Positions 54,658 to 64,000 of a stretch of 64,000 bases of DNA are shown here, in pieces. The DNA is taken from positions 94,981,163-95,045,162 of the forward strand of contig OZ007499.1 in assembly GCA_963931805.1 (NCBI GenBank), given 5' to 3'. Under the pieces are notes generated by a model. It did no database searches. It had not been told where the DNA came from and saw only the letters and a program-made list of their open reading frames with translations. The translations under genes were made by a program, and so were the position numbers. The stretch's first letter is position 1; each line of letters begins with the position of its first letter. This DNA is from Microdon myrmicae (Eukaryota > Arthropoda > Insecta > Diptera > Syrphidae).

Positions 54658-54663
54658 GGGGAG
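54652..54663 (+). promoter_or_regulatory. Polypurine tract
   Basis: TCTAGGGGGAG directly before the 3' LTR, overlapping the polyprotein stop codon region. It is the expected primer for plus-strand synthesis. Confidence 0.85.
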
Positions 54664-54918
54664 TGTTGTGGATCCGCCCTAAGCTGCGTGCTCTATGCAA
54701 TTGTAGCGCCGGACTGGGGGTTACGAGTAAAAGGCAAATGAATTCACGCCTTAATGCGCTCGCTCTACTTCTGACAGTTATACCAGACCGAGTGCGCCTT
54801 TTGCTTCATGCGTCAGACAAATACATTTTTGTTGAAACCGAGTTCACGAGGGCTTCGTTGAATAAATAATATCTTTCGTACGAGGAGTCGCTCGTTCATT
54901 TCATATTCTGCTACAACA
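54664..54918 (+). repeat. Copia 3' LTR
   Basis: 255 bp, TGTTGTGGATCC...GCTACAACA. It differs from the 5' LTR by one indel of about 18 bp and a handful of substitutions. Confidence 0.95.
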
Positions 54919-54923
54919 AAAAC

Positions 54924-57625
54924 CCTAATACTTAGGGACTTAAGACTTAGGTCTTCTATAGCCCTAATTCAGTAGACTATTTTGGAACAAGCTACATCAT
55001 TTAATTTGGTGTTGAATAGCCAAGAAAGTATGCAACCTCATATATTAAACATAAAAAGGAATTAAAAATAAAAACAAACAAATAAACGAAAGCAAACATA
55101 AATAAATAAACCACCGATGTAGATTCCCACTCTTCAACTTGAAACATCTAAAACGCTTCAAGGACCACAATCTGTCGACACCTGGCAACATTCCATATTT
55201 CCAACCGAAGGAACAACAATACTCATTTCACGAAAACTTTCGTTCATCAACGAACCACCTACAACGAGTAAATGAGAGCAAGTTGAGATACCTGCTGCCC
55301 CAAAGAGAACTGGGTAAACTGTAGGGAGTATAAGAGAATGACAGAGAGCCATCGGAAAAGTTCGCAATCTGAATATAATTCTTAGCTCCTGGTATCCTAT
55401 CGAAGTTGTGCGATATTGCGACAGCACACGACCAACCATCGCCTGGCCCCCAACGAAAGAGGGAGGCGAATCTGGTACTCATTGGCCCATCATGTCCGCA
55501 CAGCCCCCTCATATTCTCTGAGATGAAAAACTTTTTGCCACAGTTGCAGATCAAAATCTCCCAGTTGTTGGTGGAAAACTTGTTCGCGCGGTCAACAAAT
55601 TTTATTGTTGCTACTCCCTTCTCGGTAAATTCACCATTGACTCCACCATGGAATTACCCTATTTGTAAAAAGAAATCAATTAGAACGGAACAGTTTTTGC
55701 GAATTATATAAGTTTTTGTTTTGATTCAACTAAAGCGTGAGTGATGTGTTAACCACCCCTGTTTGAGTTGGCTTCAGTTGAAAATGCATATCAAAACGGT
55801 CTCCACAAAAGTATCCTTATAGTATTCTCAATGTTCAATTGAAACATCAACTATTTTCGGTTGGTCGTCTATGTCCTTTATAGTTCGGTGCTCGGCGTTC
55901 GGTTTTCGGTGTTTGGCATGGAAAAATCAATAGACTAAATGGAGGGTAGATCCTAAGGTTTGGGTAGTAAAGGAAGAAAAAAACGTAAATAAACGTTACT
56001 ACTACATATTCGCTCGTTGTTCGATCATTAAAAATTGAACATGGAATGTGAAAGCATAGCATAGCAAAATATTTCCCCAGGCAGGCAAAAAATCGAAGTT
56101 CCACAAAAATTACGTGGGAATTAAATATGCGCGTGTGTATCGATGTATTCCTAGGAATACAGCCGGTTGTAAAGTGATGTGTGTGAATTGCAAACCAATT
56201 AAGGAATATAATAAAACACCCTACTCTCGTAGTAACAAACTGAGGCAATTAAAATAAATATTGTTATGAAGTGTTGTTTATACCAAAAGTAAGTATGAAT
56301 GTGTCGAAGTTGAATAAGTAAGAAAAGTTATTTCCAGTCGTTTTTTTTAGGACATTTAGAGTTTTTTTTTGATTCTAGGACGTTTATGGTATATTTTTTT
56401 CGTTTATTCCTGTTTTTTATTTAATCTCGTAATATCGTAATATTGTTAACTTCTTTTTACCACATCTGCCTTTTAGGGGGTTTTCCACTCAGGCCTTTTC
56501 AACATTTCATTTCTCCGTTTTCACACTTTTTATCATTTCTTCCATCTCACACATTTTCTTTTTCGTGACATAGGCTACTTTTTTTCAATATGCACTCTAT
56601 TCTTTGACAGTTTCCTTCAATATTTTCTTTCCTTCATTATGTTATTGCTTTTCGTGGTCTTTATTATTTATACTTTTCGATAATAGTATTTTCGCTTTCT
56701 ATTCGCTAATGTATTTCTTTCCGTATTGCCCTTCCTTCCCATTCTTGAGCCACTTTATTTTTTTAATCTTTCCCTTTGCTCCCCATTTATCCAGTCTTGT
56801 CTCATTTCATGTTTCTATTCACTTCCATGTTTCTTACCTGTTTTTTCTTCCGATTGTTCCGTTGTTGTCTTCTTTTATTCACTTTCTTGTCATCATTCGT
56901 AAGACCTCTTAACTCAGCCTCGACCTCAACCCGCGTCAGAACTAATTTGCTCCTTCACGACTTGCCTTTTTTTCTCACTCTTGTTTAGCGACTTCTGGTA
57001 TCTATTCTCACTTCAATGACCTTTTAAGTCAACTCTACCCTTGCTATTTAAGCCGTTTCCTCCTCTCCTGATTTAAGCCAGTTTCCTCCAATCTAGCCTC
57101 AATAACTTCCTCAAAAGACTACTTTCGGTCTATTGCCCATTTGCAGTCCTTAGCCAGATTGCCTTCTAAACCTCTCCCGCATCCCCACCGCTATCCAGGC
57201 CCCGTCGCTTTCCACTCACACCTTACACCAGTCTTCATCTTGGATAACTGGTAGTATTGAACCCTTTTTCGCGATTGCAAAACTAAATTACATATGAATA
57301 TTCATTATACGATGAACCCACCCTGTTACCTTTGCTATCGATTTCATAGGGGTGTGGTGATCTAAAAAAAACCTGCAGCATTGAGCTGGCAAAGTCTGTG
57401 CTCCGAAAAATTTATTTGCAAAAGTATGAAAAGTCTGTTATCATTAAACCATAAGTCGTCCGGGGCTTTTCTGGCCTCCACTTAACCGTTGCCCAGGCGG
57501 AAAAACTTCTGGTTGGGACGAAGGAAATTTTCATTTGTGTGCCAACAGATAAGGGTGTGACCATTCATTTTTGCGGCTTTCGTCGAGCGCGAATTCCGAT
57601 AGTAGAATATTATAACAAAGGGGGG
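54924..57625. other. No gene recognised
   Basis: About 2.7 kb. 55140-55710 has modest open frames on both strands without a motif I can name. 56340-57000 is T-rich with pyrimidine runs. No repeats shared with the rest of the window were noticed. Confidence 0.45.
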
Positions 57626-57629
57626 AAGA

Positions 57630-58046
57630 TTGTGGGTCGGGTATATGTTTGTCAATAGTTCTTGGCTAGTAAGCTGTTCCCTCGTTAATTTGCAGCACAG
57701 ACTAAATAACACACAAGGTTGGTTGTGCCGTCTGTTTCGTGTGCGACCCCTTGAAATATATGAAATTAATTTATTAAATGTTCATGAGCTCGTAGTTTTG
57801 TTGTGTTCAGTTCAGTGGACTTTTGTGGAGTCGCGTTGGGGTACTTGGGAACATGAAAGGCTTCGTGGTGTAATTTATTTGTATATTCATGTTTTTTCCC
57901 CTGAATATACGGCGTTTAGTAATTGTTTCAAATATTTGTTAGAGAGGAAACTTTGTGTAAAATGTTCAGAGAATGTAGTTCTTAATTTGAACTGTACATT
58001 GGGTTTATTAAGAAATGTAAAACGCACTCCAAACAATCTAATCTAA
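57630..58046 (+). other. Open frame, 138 codons, unrecognised
   Basis: The product would be hydrophobic at the N-terminus (WVGYMFVNSSWLVSC) and Leu/Cys-rich. I recognise no domain, and there is no nearby splice or promoter signal I can defend. It may be chance. Confidence 0.2.
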
Positions 58047-58342
58047 GTATAATTTACAACTAGCAATGTGTCAGGAGCCGTAAAATATCTCGTCCAAAAG
58101 AAAGCGGACAGGGTGATCCCAAATTCGAACCATAGCCTACACCGGGGGCGGGCCACTACGCGCCCATAGGCGCATACTGCGGCCGCAAGCAATGTTTAAT
58201 GCGCCCACAACACGATTTCCGAAAAATTAAAATAATTGCTTTATTTTTTTCCCCAATCAGTTTTACGCGATATTTTCGTGAAATTACTTGTTAATTAATT
58301 GAAATCTGCAAGTAATTATTTATTGACATTAAATAGCTCAAT

Positions 58343-58450
58343 ATACATGGGTGGACTGAAAAGTTAGCGACCTAATAAAGATACAAGACACTTTTTATTA
58401 AAATTTATTTTTATTTTTCTACATAGTGTCGTTGTAACTCTACACACTTC
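58343..58450 (-). pseudogene. mariner 3' end remnant
   Basis: The minus strand encodes KCVELQRHYVEK and a stop, the usual C-terminus of mariner transposases. An AT-rich 3' UTR and a terminal repeat GGTCGCTAACTTTTCAGTCC ending near TA 58339-58342 follow. The rest of the gene is cut off at 58451, where the hairpin-rich segment B starts. Confidence 0.72.
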
Positions 58451-59330
58451 TGTGGCGGTTCCCCCAAACCCCACCGCCCACTTACCTGAAAAACCCCCAT
58501 AACACCATCCCAGTCTGCATAGGTTTTCGCTAATGCAATCGCATTAGCACCTTAAATGCTTCACGCATCAAATAGATCAAATTTATAATCTAAAAGTCCC
58601 TGTAAAGAATCCTTACCTTTCATGCATCTCTTCGCATACAAATTCCCTGTAAGGATTCTTTCCTAACTTATCACGACTCCCAAAACCAATTCGGCACCTT
58701 CGGTGCCAGGCAAATCCACCTAGACGAATTCCTAAAAACAAAATGATTTGGTTTACATACAATGTAACCACCATAACAGGGACCAAAACAAATATACGCA
58801 TCTCGCGTCTCTTGGCACCAATTAAATCCTACAGCATAAGCAAATGCAAATAGGAATTCAATACCTATCCTTACCAGCGTTGCCATAAACACCATTTCCC
58901 GGTAATCTAGCTAAAACCCATTAGCACATTTCCACATTGCATTGCCGCCTATTTATTTAGCCGCAATGCAGATCTCAGACAAAGACCCAAACGTTCCCTT
59001 TGTCTTCTCATATTTCGGGATCTGCTTCTCATCAGCAGCGTCATGAGCAAACAAAAACCATTAGCATCCAAGGAGATTCGGTTTGTTTGCTTTACCGACC
59101 CCACATCTCATGGATACACCCTATGCCCTTTTCGTCGTTTCAGGTTCGTTCTCGTGGCTTTGTCCCATGAAAGAACCATGTACACACATAAATGTGTACT
59201 ACCAACGATCTTCACGTCCCCTTTGTGCTTAGCGCCTGTCTGCTTCGTTTATCAATCGCCTTCGTGATGTTGTTGTGTTTCTGCACATGTTATGTGATCT
59301 GTAACTGTTGTTTTGGGAATTGTTTTGTCC
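58451..59330. repeat. Hairpin-rich segment B
   Basis: Begins with the same TGTGGCGGTTCC as segment A, inside a mariner end. Perfect hairpins: 58529-58548 (GCTAATGC arms), 58693-58707 (GGCACC, loop TTC), 58939-58969 (GCATTGC arms) and 59180-59199 (GTACACA arms). Both segments are rich in CCCC and poor in G on the plus strand. They may be LTRs starting TGTGG; the other end was not located. Confidence 0.5.
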
Positions 59331-59339
59331 ATTGTTCGA

Positions 59340-60045
59340 TTTACGGTTTTGTCCATTTGTTGACTGTGTCCATTTCGTCATTTGTCAAGTTTCTGTTTAT
59401 TGGCAGATTAAAATCATTCGAACGAAGTTCTCTTGTTAATGATCTGGTGATCCGTGGCCATCGCATTGCCCCGTAGTTGTAGGGTTGTGGGATCACGAAT
59501 TCCTCCAGATCTGCCATATCGTTCGGAAGCAACCAGCCAACTGATTTCCTCTGGTATTAGATATATAATTTCCGCTTGGGGTTCATATATCCACCTAAGA
59601 TAAAATAGGTTTTGTACAGGTGCAATTGTAAGCAACGAAAGAGTGTCTCAAGCTTTGCTATAAAGAGGTTATGTTGGTGCTCCGAGGGTGCATAGACCGC
59701 AATCGCTACACACACCTTCCTTGCTGAAGGGGTATGCGTATGATACAGGCTTCCAGCACTCGAAACCTGCGCGCTTCTCCACTATATATACCTTTATGAG
59801 GGATTCCTTTTCTCCTTGAGAGGAGTTAGGTCGATCGCTTCGTATGCTATCGTAGTTTTTATACCCTATCTTATGCTTCTAGTTTATCTTTGTTTCTCCC
59901 GCCAGAAGTATATCAGGGTGTTCATCTTGCAACAGGTTGAAAATATTGGCTTTTCTCTCAGTTCTTATTAGTGAATTTACATTTACGACAACAGCTTTGA
60001 TTGGTTTTTTGGTTAAAGGGTTTATATTGACTTTTTATTTAGACT
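59340..60045 (-). pseudogene. LINE-F ORF2 start, endonuclease remnant
   Basis: Reads NPLTKKPIKAVVVNVNSLIR, TERKANIFNLLQDEHPDILL and AGETKIN, the N-terminus of an APE endonuclease (NVNSL and the catalytic-Glu ETK). A TAG follows. Scattered further pieces (YDSIRSDRPNSSQGEKES, FECWKPVSYAYPF) run in other frames to about 59650. 59340-59530 is probably the same protein but without recognisable motifs. Confidence 0.78.
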
Positions 60046-60624
60046 GGGCAAGTGCGATTAGCTCTCATTTATTTGACTTTGCAGCTGTCTCTTCGACTTT
60101 GCAACTGTCTCTGCAATCTGTCTCTTCAGATTGAGCAAGATTGTGAACACATATGCTTGCGATGTTGTTTCAGTCTGCGCCGAAGTATTTGTGACTATCA
60201 GTGTTGTAGCCTGTTTGGTTGTTCTCTCCCCGGCCAAAATCTGCGCATACGACCGCTGCGGCGTTAAGGGCATTGTTGTTCGAGTCGTGTCTGTTTTTTG
60301 TTTTTGCCGAATAACACTTCTCGACATTAATTCTCGGAATTTAGGACATCCTTGATAGTTGGCTGGATGTCTGTCATTCCGACACACTGCACACTTTAGA
60401 GGGGCTTTGTATTCTACCCTTTCTTTCCCCAGTGGGCATTCTTCTACCTTATGGTCCTGTCCGCATTTTACGCAACGATGCTGCATTTCACAGTACGCCG
60501 CTGCGTTACCAAACCTTTGGCAGCGGACACATTGCAGAATGTCTCTGCATTTTTTTAATTTGTCCCATGTGACGATTTGATGATCGAGGACTTTAATTTT
60601 CCTTAGACCATCAATTCTGCTGCT

Positions 60625-60833
60625 CATCATCATCATCATCATCATCGGCACTACAACCGGGAACCGGTCTTGGCCTTATTTAGCAAGTCCTGAGGCTTGC
60701 TAAATTTTCCATAATGATTTGTTCTTTCCGGGCAAGGTCATTAGTCTTGCGCCAGAGGCTCCCCGACGGGGAATCGAACCCCGGTCTCCCACGTGACAGG
60801 CGGGTATACTAACCACTATACTATCGCGGAGCC
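60625..60833 (-). mobile_element. tRNA(Asp)-headed SINE in LINE-F gag
   Basis: A perfect 14-bp duplication, TCAATTCTGCTGCT (60611-60624, 60834-60847). Minus strand: tRNA head 60830-60759, RTE-A 5' UTR block (CTGGCGCAAGACTAATGACC ... GGAAAATTTAGCAAGCCTCA), RTE-A 3' end (CTTGCTAAATAAGGCCAAGA ... GTTGTAGTGCC) and (GAT)n. It is about the same length as the copy at 19945 and better preserved. Confidence 0.95.
60759..60830 (-). tRNA. tRNA(Asp)-like SINE head, anticodon GTC
   Basis: Cloverleaf with acceptor TCCGCGA/TCGGGGA, A box TAGTATAGTGG, loop CTGTCAC (anticodon GTC, Asp) and a perfect B box GGTTCGATTCC. Gene finders may call it tRNA-Asp, but it is part of a SINE with target duplications. It may still drive pol III transcription. 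Confidence 0.8.
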
Positions 60834-61079
60834 TCAATTCTGCTGCTTCTCGGTGATAATTGGGCCAAAAAGAAGGGTGGCTTCCGGTTTTCCCCCCTTG
60901 CCTTGATTGTGGTGAACGGTTTTACCGCGGTAAACTCGAGATCTTCATGCTTCAGCTTTTGAAGCATTTCGAGCAGAGCCTCCGGTTCCATTTCCGGGTC
61001 GACGCCCTTTAATAGAACTATTACGCTCTTCGTTTGTTTCGGCGTGAACGAGTAAAATTCCATGGTGACTATTTTTAAT

Positions 61080-62265
61080 CATCATCATCATCGGCACTAC
61101 AACCGGGATCCGGTGTTGGCCTTATTTAACAAATCTCTCCACCGGTCCCGATTTCGAGCCGATGTCATCCAGTTTAGCACTCCCAGGCTCTGGGCGTCCC
61201 GGTCTACGCCATCCCTCCATCGCAGACAAGGTCTGCCGCGCTGTCTCCTTCCATACATCCTGCCACAAAGGACTTTCCGGGCAGGGTCTTCTTCGCTCAT
61301 TCGAGCTAGGTGTCCCGCCCACCGGAGTCTACCGAGCTTGATTTTTCTTACAATATGAGCTTCAAGGTAGATTGCGTACAACTCATGGTTGTAGCGTCTC
61401 CGGAATCGTCCTCCCTCACATACGGGGTCAACAATTCTCCTTAAGACCTTTCTCTCGAACGCGGCCAAGAGTTCAGAGTGGCTTTTATTAAGCACCCAGG
61501 TCTCGGATCCATACATGAGTACTGGTAAGACCATGGTCTTGTACAGTAGTAGCTTGGATGTTCTGGATAAATTTCGGGATTTAAAGAGCCTTGATAGACC
61601 ATAGTAGGCTTTGTTGGATTTAATCAGCCGTTCGCGTATTTCTTCTTCCATATTGTTATCGGCTGATACTATTGACCCAAGGTAGTTAAAGGATTGCACT
61701 ACTTCAAATTCGTGTTCCACTACCCTGATAGTTTGACCAACGTTAGGTCTTCTCTTCGCAGAAGTTGCCACCATGTACTTGGTTTTTCCCTCATTAATGC
61801 GCAGTCCCAGTTTTTGTGCCGCCTGCTCGATCTGGGTGAAGGATTCCTGTACCGCCGATTCGGTTCTACCGATGATGTCGATGTCATCTGCGTAGGCAAG
61901 TATCTGGCTGGACTTGGTGACAATAGTCCCTCTAGTTGTAACGCCGGAGTCACGGATTGCTTTCTCCAACGCCAGGTTGAAGAGGAGGCAGGCCAGACCG
62001 TCCCCTTGTCGGAGTCAATTATAGATGTTTATTGGTTTGGACAGCAATCCCGCTACTTTTACTTGACTAGTTACGTTGGTCATGGTCAACCTACAAAGTC
62101 GTATCAATTTATTTGGAATGCCGAATTCTCTCATGGCATTATATAGTTCTACCCTGGCTATGCTGTCGTAGGCGGCCTTGAAGTCTATAAACAGATGATA
62201 TAGTGGAATCTTAAATTCCAGACATTTTTCCATCGCCTGCCTAAGGGTGAATATCTGATCATTGG
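61080..62265 (-). mobile_element. RTE-A LINE, 5'-truncated, young
   Basis: 3' tail (GATGATGATG) at 61080; 5' truncation at 62265. Target duplication CTATTTTTAAT (61069-61079) and CTATTTTTTAAT (62266-62277), differing by one T. It is inserted in LINE-F ORF1, and the LINE-F protein resumes on the other side. Confidence 0.93.
61097..62233 (-). pseudogene. RTE-A reverse transcriptase, best copy
   Basis: From 62233 the RT palm is recognisable: CLEFKIPLYHLFIDFKAAYD (catalytic Asp in FIDFKAAYDS), then LCRLTMTNVTSQVKVAGLLS. A frame change near 62015-61985 loses the GVRQGD-like motif. From 61969 a 290-codon frame is unbroken: KSSQILAYADDIDIIGRTES (intact YADD), GLRINEGKTKYMVATSAKRR, FNYLGSIVSADNNMEEEIRE, PVLMYGSETWVLNKSHSELL and RLRWAGHLARMSEEDPARKV, to the stop at 61097. 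This is the presumed enzyme source type for the SINEs. Confidence 0.92.
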
Positions 62266-63192
62266 CTATTTTTTAATACCTCTTTTATTTTATCGTGTTC
62301 TGCCACCGTATAGGTTTGAATGACATGCCTGTTACCTGCCAGTCTTTTAATTGCGAAATTATTACCTACAGCTAGCTTACAAAGCCGTACCAATTCCTTA
62401 CACTCAATATCGATGGTGCTGATTGGTGGCATCTTTATTTTCTTGTTGATTTGCTGCTGTTGTGCTGCTTGCTGTTCCTGTGGGCGCTTTTACGTTGGTA
62501 GTTGCTGTTGAAATTGTTGCTGTTGGCCGACTTTTGGCTTCGGCTTTTGTTGTTCGGTGGTTTTTTTCCTGTTCGAGCGGAGCTATTCTTTTCTTCTGAC
62601 GTCTCTTTTCCAGGCGCGTTCTTGCCGCCGCAAATTTCGCTTCCAGTTTGCTTATCTCCTCTACTTTAATCCTCAGACTCGGACGATGCAAGAGAAGCGA
62701 ATGCATTATTTGTCCCATACATGTTAAAGTTGGATGGGGGCGGAGAGACGTCACTGTCCTCCTCCATTTGCTGTTTTTCCCCACCATTAGTTGCGCGTCT
62801 TTACTCCGCGTCACAATGGGATTTTTCGGAGCACCTTTCCTTCTGTGTGTTGTCGAGTTTTTTCCTTCGTCCGAGATCATGCTGGTTTTTTCCGGTTTGT
62901 TTTCATTTTAAAAACAAAGGTGACCTGCTCCTCTGTACGAACCTTGACGCAACTCACTTTCGCCGTCAGCTGCACTCGAACTCGCCTAGCGCCCATTAAG
63001 AGCCAGTCACCTTACAGTCGCACTAAATGATGATTTAAAAACTGATGCTTAACGAGCAATATATGCTTAAGCAATATATTGTTAGTTTTGTGTTTCTTGG
63101 TATCTAAAACAACCTGATCAATGATCCCAAATCTTTTTTTCTCTTTATTAATTATAAACGTAAATCTGACGCCTATCACAACTCAATATTCT

Positions 63193-63951
63193 ATGCCACG
63201 ATTACTTCAACCGACCCCCAAACTATTGCCCATCTTTTCACTTCATTCTTAAACAAATCCGTCATGGACAGCTCTATTGATCCTAACCCGTCTTACTTGA
63301 AAGACTTGCCCAAATTTTCTCTTAGTCTAGAGCCTCCCATTCTTATGCCACGATTATTTCAACCGACCCACAAAATATTGCCAATCTTTTCACTTTTTTC
63401 TTTAACAAATCTTTCATGGACAACTCTTTTGAACCTAACCCGTTTTACTTCGAAGACCTGCCCGAATTCTTCCTTGGTCTACAGCCTCCCTTTCCTATGC
63501 CACGATAACTTCAACCGACCCCCAAACTATTGCCAATCGTTTCATTTCTTTCTTGGACAAATCCTTCATGGACAACTCTATTCATCCTACCCGTCTTACT
63601 TCAAAGACCTGCCCAAATTCTCCCTTGGTCTAGAGCCTCCCTTTCCTATGCCACGATTATTTCAACCGACCCACAAACTATTACCAATCTTTTCGCTTCC
63701 TTCTTTAACAAATCCTTCACGGACAACTCTTTAACCTAGCCCATCTTACTTCAAAGACCTGCCCGAATTCTTCCTTGGCCTATAGCCTCCCTTTCCCATG
63801 CCACGATTACTTCAACCGACCCCTAAACTATTGCCAATCTATTCGCTTTTTTCTTTATAAAAATCCTTCACGGACAACTCTTTTGAGCCTAACTCATCTT
63901 ACTTCAAAGGCCTGCCCGAATTCTCCCTTGGCCCTTCATCTCTCAACTTAT
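63193..63951 (+). repeat. Satellite of about 151 bp, five units
   Basis: Units beginning ATGCCACGATTAYTTCAACC start at 63193, 63345, 63497, 63648 and 63798 (spacing 152, 152, 151, 150). Each contains AAACTATTGCCAATC, ACAAATCCTTCATGGACAAC, CTTACTTCAAAGACCTGCCC and TTGGTCTAGAGCCTCC. Mutual identity is high. Unit lengths are not multiples of three overall, so the open frame across units is not evidence of coding. Confidence 0.93.
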
Positions 63952-64000
63952 TCGGCATCACCTAGTTGTAAAAAAAATTAAACTTACTTAAAGACGTGTT

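Larger units (their letters stand above)
51113..54918 (+). mobile_element. Copia LTR retrotransposon, complete ends, internal deletion
   Basis: A 3.8-kb element with 5-bp duplication AAAAC (51108-51112, 54919-54923), two LTRs, primer site, polypurine tract and a Ty1/copia-order polyprotein (gag, protease, integrase, RT, RNase H). The N-terminal half of RT is deleted, and several frameshifts and a stop are present. LTR divergence is low, so insertion is fairly recent, but it cannot supply its own enzymes. Confidence 0.96.
60058..62880 (-). pseudogene. LINE-F ORF1, gag, in three pieces
   Basis: Piece 1 (62880-62266): a basic, Ala/Thr-rich N-terminus with a coiled-coil-like stretch (EEISKLEAKFAAARTRLEKR). 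After a frame change near 62420 it gives STIDIECKELVRLCKLAVGN and HVIQTYTVAEHDKIKEVL. Piece 2 (61079-60834): MEFYSFTPKQTKSVIVLLKG, the PRE_C2HC-type domain. Piece 3 (60624-60058): SSRIDGLRKIKVLDHQIVTW, then knuckles CVRCQRFGNAAAYC (His replaced by Asn), CVKCGQDHKVEEC and CAVCRNDRHPANYQGC. Residues SSRI appear on both sides of the SINE because of its target duplication. Confidence 0.9.
59340..63030 (-). mobile_element. LINE-F: Jockey-like LINE with two nested insertions
   Basis: The 5' end is near 63030 (CATTTAGTGCGACTGTAAGG on the minus strand). ORF1 (gag) lies within 62880-60058 and the start of ORF2 (endonuclease) within 60045-59340. The 3' part, including RT, is missing. ORF1 is interrupted by RTE-A (61080-62265) and by a SINE (60625-60833), each with a target duplication. 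Confidence 0.87.

Noticed and set aside
55158..55711. Possible coding region with frames on both strands
   Set aside because: Neither strand gives a known motif, and the overlapping frames have similar length, as expected by chance.
63264..63734. A 156-codon open frame with repeats of LPKFSLSLEPP and PRLFQPTHK type, resembling a repeat protein
   Set aside because: It is an open frame across a satellite of about 151 bp. Unit lengths are 150-152 bp, so the phase is not kept, and the frame changes between units.
1..64000. CRISPR array, bacterial operon or phage-like system
   Set aside because: No regularly spaced short repeats with unique spacers and no prokaryotic gene organisation; the content is eukaryotic mobile DNA.

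Overview
This is 64 kb of an animal genome, most likely an arthropod and probably an insect. The retrotransposons are of RTE, Jockey-like and CR1-like types, the Copia element has a Drosophila-copia-type half-tRNA(iMet) primer site, and mariner, pogo-like, piggyBac-like and Mutator-like remnants are scattered through AT-rich DNA. I recognise no host protein-coding gene. Almost everything identifiable is mobile DNA, mostly broken and often nested. A run of 200 N (7698-7897) is an assembly gap.

Layout. 1-4795: 3' part of a frameshifted Helitron, cut by an RTE fragment. 4796-9960: LINE 3' tails, a short repeat family (R1), LINE-D fragments and RTE-derived short elements. 10115-13545: a mariner-type MITE and a near-full-length but decayed RTE (RTE-A). 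13650-19120: a near-intact Jockey-like LINE (LINE-G) with a single stop in ORF2. 19945-20144: a tRNA(Asp)-headed SINE. 21935-25950: a Jockey-like RT fragment and a second RTE family (RTE-B). 26080-32513: an RTE-A copy containing a pogo-like MITE and a tandem LTR-like element, which itself holds a younger LINE. 32885-34490: an old DDE transposase remnant split by a mariner. 36735-41430: CR1-like LINE-E, an RTE-B 3' end and LINE-D. 41697-46443: mariner and piggyBac scraps and a Mutator-like transposon with a solo LTR inside. 46559-50540: another solo LTR, LINE-E, RTE-A derivatives and a hairpin-rich segment. 51113-54918: a complete-ended but internally deleted Copia element. 54919-59330: mostly unrecognised sequence. 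59340-63030: a Jockey-like LINE (LINE-F) whose gag ORF is split by a SINE and by an RTE-A copy. 63193-63951: a satellite of about 151 bp.

The genes form a web of parasites rather than a pathway. The most interesting relationship is between RTE-A and its short dependants. The SINE body appears to be a fusion of the 5' UTR and the 3' end of RTE-A. Versions without a tRNA head, and one with a longer junction, are present in the same window. Insertion order can be read from target-site duplications at many sites. LINE letters are labels local to this report.
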